From positions 1 through 14,808 of the forward strand of contig JACQUE010000055.1 of the NCBI GenBank assembly GCA_016210425.1: a stretch of DNA of 14,808 nt, written 5' to 3'. Both the position numbers and the translations under genes were made by a program. This DNA is from Chloroflexota bacterium (GTDB lineage: Bacteria; Chloroflexota; Dehalococcoidia; JACQUE01). The notes under the pieces are model-generated. The model worked only from the letters and a program-made list of their open reading frames with translations. It had not been told where the DNA came from and did not search any database. Below, piece by piece: positions 13,530-14,808 of this stretch; positions within the stretch are counted from its first letter, which is position 1; each line of letters starts with the position of its first letter.

Positions 13530-14729
13530 TCACCCGAGGATCTTGGAGGCAACCCCGGCGCCCACGGTCCTACCACCCTCGCGGATGGCGAAGTGGACGC
13601 CTTGCTCCAAGGCGACTGGGGTTATCAGGTTCACCGTCATCCGGACGTTGTCGCCCGGCATGACCATCTCCACCCCCTGGGGTAGCTCGATGTCACCAGT
13701 CACATCCGTTGTACGGATATAGAACTGCGGCCGGTAGCCGGAGAAGAACGGCGTATGGCGGCCACCCTCCTCCTTGCTCAGCACGTAGACCTCCGCCTCA
13801 AACTTGGTGTGAGGCGTGATAGAACCTGGCTGAGCCAGGACCTGGCCACGCTCGATCTCATCACGGTCGACGCCCCGTAGTAGACAACCGACGTTATCTC
13901 CAGCTTCGCCGTAGTCCAGAGTCTTCCGGAACATCTCAACGCCCGTTACGACGGTCTTCGTCGTGGGCTTGAAGCCGACAATCTCAATCTCGTCCCCGAC
14001 CTTGACGACACCCCGCTCGATACGCCCGGTCGCCACGGTGCCGCGCCCCTTGATACCGAACACATCCTCGATTGGCATCAGGAACGGCTTGTCCTTGGGA
14101 CGCTCAGGCGTCGGAATGTAGTTGTCGACAGCCTGCATGAGCTCCCAGATGGGCTTGTATTCCTCTGCGTTGGGGTCGGTAGAGGTGGACTCCATGGCCT
14201 TGAGGGCGCTGCCGCGGATGATGGGGATGTCATCGCCGGCAAAGCGGTACTTGCTGAGAAGCTCTCGCAGCTCCAGCTCGACGAGCTCAAGGAGCTCCGG
14301 GTCGTCCATCATGTCTACCTTGTTGAGGAAAACGACCATGCTGGGCACCTCGACCTGGCGGGCGAGGAGGATGTGCTCCCTGGTCTGAGGCATCGGACCG
14401 TCAGGAGCGCTTACAACCAGGATCGCGCCATCCATCTGGGCAGCGCCTGTGATCATGTTCTTAATGTAGTCGGCATGGCCGGGGCAGTCGACGTGAGCGT
14501 AGTGCCGCTTCGCGGTCTCGTATTCCACGTGAGCGATGGCGATGGTGATACCCCTTGCCCGCTCCTCAGGGGCGTTGTCGATGCTCCAGAAGTCCCTGTA
14601 CTCGGCCATCTTCTTAAACGCCAGAACCTTAGTTATGGCCGAGGTCAGGGTTGTCTTGCCGTGGTCCACGTGGCCTATGGTGCCGACGTTAATATGCGGC
14701 TTAGTGCGCTCGAACTTTCTCTTGGCCAT
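13530..14729 (-). CDS. tuf: Elongation factor Tu
   Basis: The 399-residue EF-Tu delivers aminoacyl-tRNA to the ribosome using GTP. G motifs are intact: GHVDHGKT (19-26), RGITI (59-63), DCPGH (81-85), NKVD (136-139) and GSALKAM for G5. Domains 2 and 3 follow, with [13 protein letters not shown] and [24 protein letters not shown]. Length is typical. ATG 14729 has AAGGAGG 11 nt upstream, a slightly long but usable spacing. It lies 23 nt behind tRNA-Thr on the same strand, so the two are probably one transcript cut at the tRNA 3' end. A strong terminator follows. Confidence 0.98.
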   Translation of the reverse strand: MAKRKFERTKPHINVGTIGHVDHGKTTLTSAITKVLAFKKMAEYRDFWSIDNAPEERARGITIAIAHVEYETAKRHYAHVDCPGHADYIKNMITGAAQMDGAILVVSAPDGPMPQTREHILLARQVEVPSMVVFLNKVDMMDDPELLELVELELRELLSKYRFAGDDIPIIRGSALKAMESTSTDPNAEEYKPIWELMQAVDNYIPTPERPKDKPFLMPIEDVFGIKGRGTVATGRIERGVVKVGDEIEIVGFKPTTKTVVTGVEMFRKTLDYGEAGDNVGCLLRGVDRDEIERGQVLAQPGSITPHTKFEAEVYVLSKEEGGRHTPFFSGYRPQFYIRTTDVTGDIELPQGVEMVMPGDNVRMTVNLITPVALEQGVHFAIREGGRTVGAGVASKILG

Positions 14730-14752
14730 TGCCTGTTATTCCTCCTTATATA

Positions 14753-14808
14753 AGCCCACAACCAGATTCGAACTGGTGACCCCGTTCTTACCAAGAACGT
14801 GCTCTACC
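14753..14808 (-). tRNA. tRNA-Thr (GGU anticodon), 5' part beyond the window
   Basis: On the minus strand the visible part includes the end of the D arm (GGTAGAGC), the anticodon stem-loop CGTTC-TTGGTAA-GAACG with anticodon GGT (14790-14792), a 5-nt variable loop, the T arm ACCAG-TTCGAAT-CTGGT and the 3' acceptor strand TGTGGGC with T as discriminator. CCA is not encoded. The 5' acceptor strand (expected GCCCACA) and most of the D arm lie beyond the right edge. A tRNA-Thr just before tuf is a widespread arrangement. Confidence 0.93.

Noticed and set aside
1..14808. CRISPR arrays, insertion sequences, integrases, attachment sites or a defence island
   Set aside because: No spaced direct repeats, transposase or integrase motifs, or terminal inverted repeats were seen; essentially all sequence is accounted for by metabolic and housekeeping genes.

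Overview
This 14.8-kb window is a gene-dense, GC-rich bacterial chromosome segment with no mobile element, CRISPR array or foreign-looking block. The organism is probably a member of the Chloroflexota (Dehalococcoidia-like). I base this on the order tRNA-Thr, tuf, rpmG, secE, nusG, rplK, rplA, rplJ, rplL not being followed by rpoB, on GTG and TTG starts, and on the presence of HpnE. That placement is an inference from gene order; no sequence search was possible.

Region 1 (1-4872, + strand) is one tightly packed run. It begins with the truncated 3' part of hydroxysqualene dehydroxylase (hpnE). This overlaps by 4 nt a D-2-hydroxyacid dehydrogenase-like protein, which overlaps by 11 nt a FGGY carbohydrate kinase. 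A class II (zinc) aldolase and a small unrecognised protein follow. Dehydrogenase, kinase and aldolase look like a catabolic or salvage module for a sugar or sugar-like compound. The dehydrogenase has lost two of its three catalytic residues, and the module's substrate is unknown.

Region 2 (4869-9073) holds uppP on the minus strand, whose stop codon overlaps that of the small protein. It also holds a CaiD-like enoyl-CoA hydratase (minus strand), divergent from a translationally coupled pair of class III (CaiB/BaiF) CoA-transferases (+ strand). The first transferase has Glu where the family's nucleophilic Asp is expected and the second keeps Asp, which suggests a heteromeric enzyme. Together they look like an acyl-CoA activation and hydration module.

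Region 3 (9096-14808, minus strand) is the translation and transcription core: partial tRNA-Thr(GGU), tuf, a strong terminator, rpmG, secE, nusG, rplK, rplA, an L10-type leader RNA with an attenuator-like hairpin, rplJ, rplL and a terminator. Behind it lies a membrane protein with an N-terminal zinc-ribbon-like domain and two LysM domains.

The points most worth following are the catalytically altered dehydrogenase and its kinase/aldolase partners, the Asp/Glu asymmetry of the CoA-transferase pair, the L10 leader/attenuator, and a possible bidirectional promoter between uppP and the hydratase gene. I found no clearly new multi-gene defence or mobile system.
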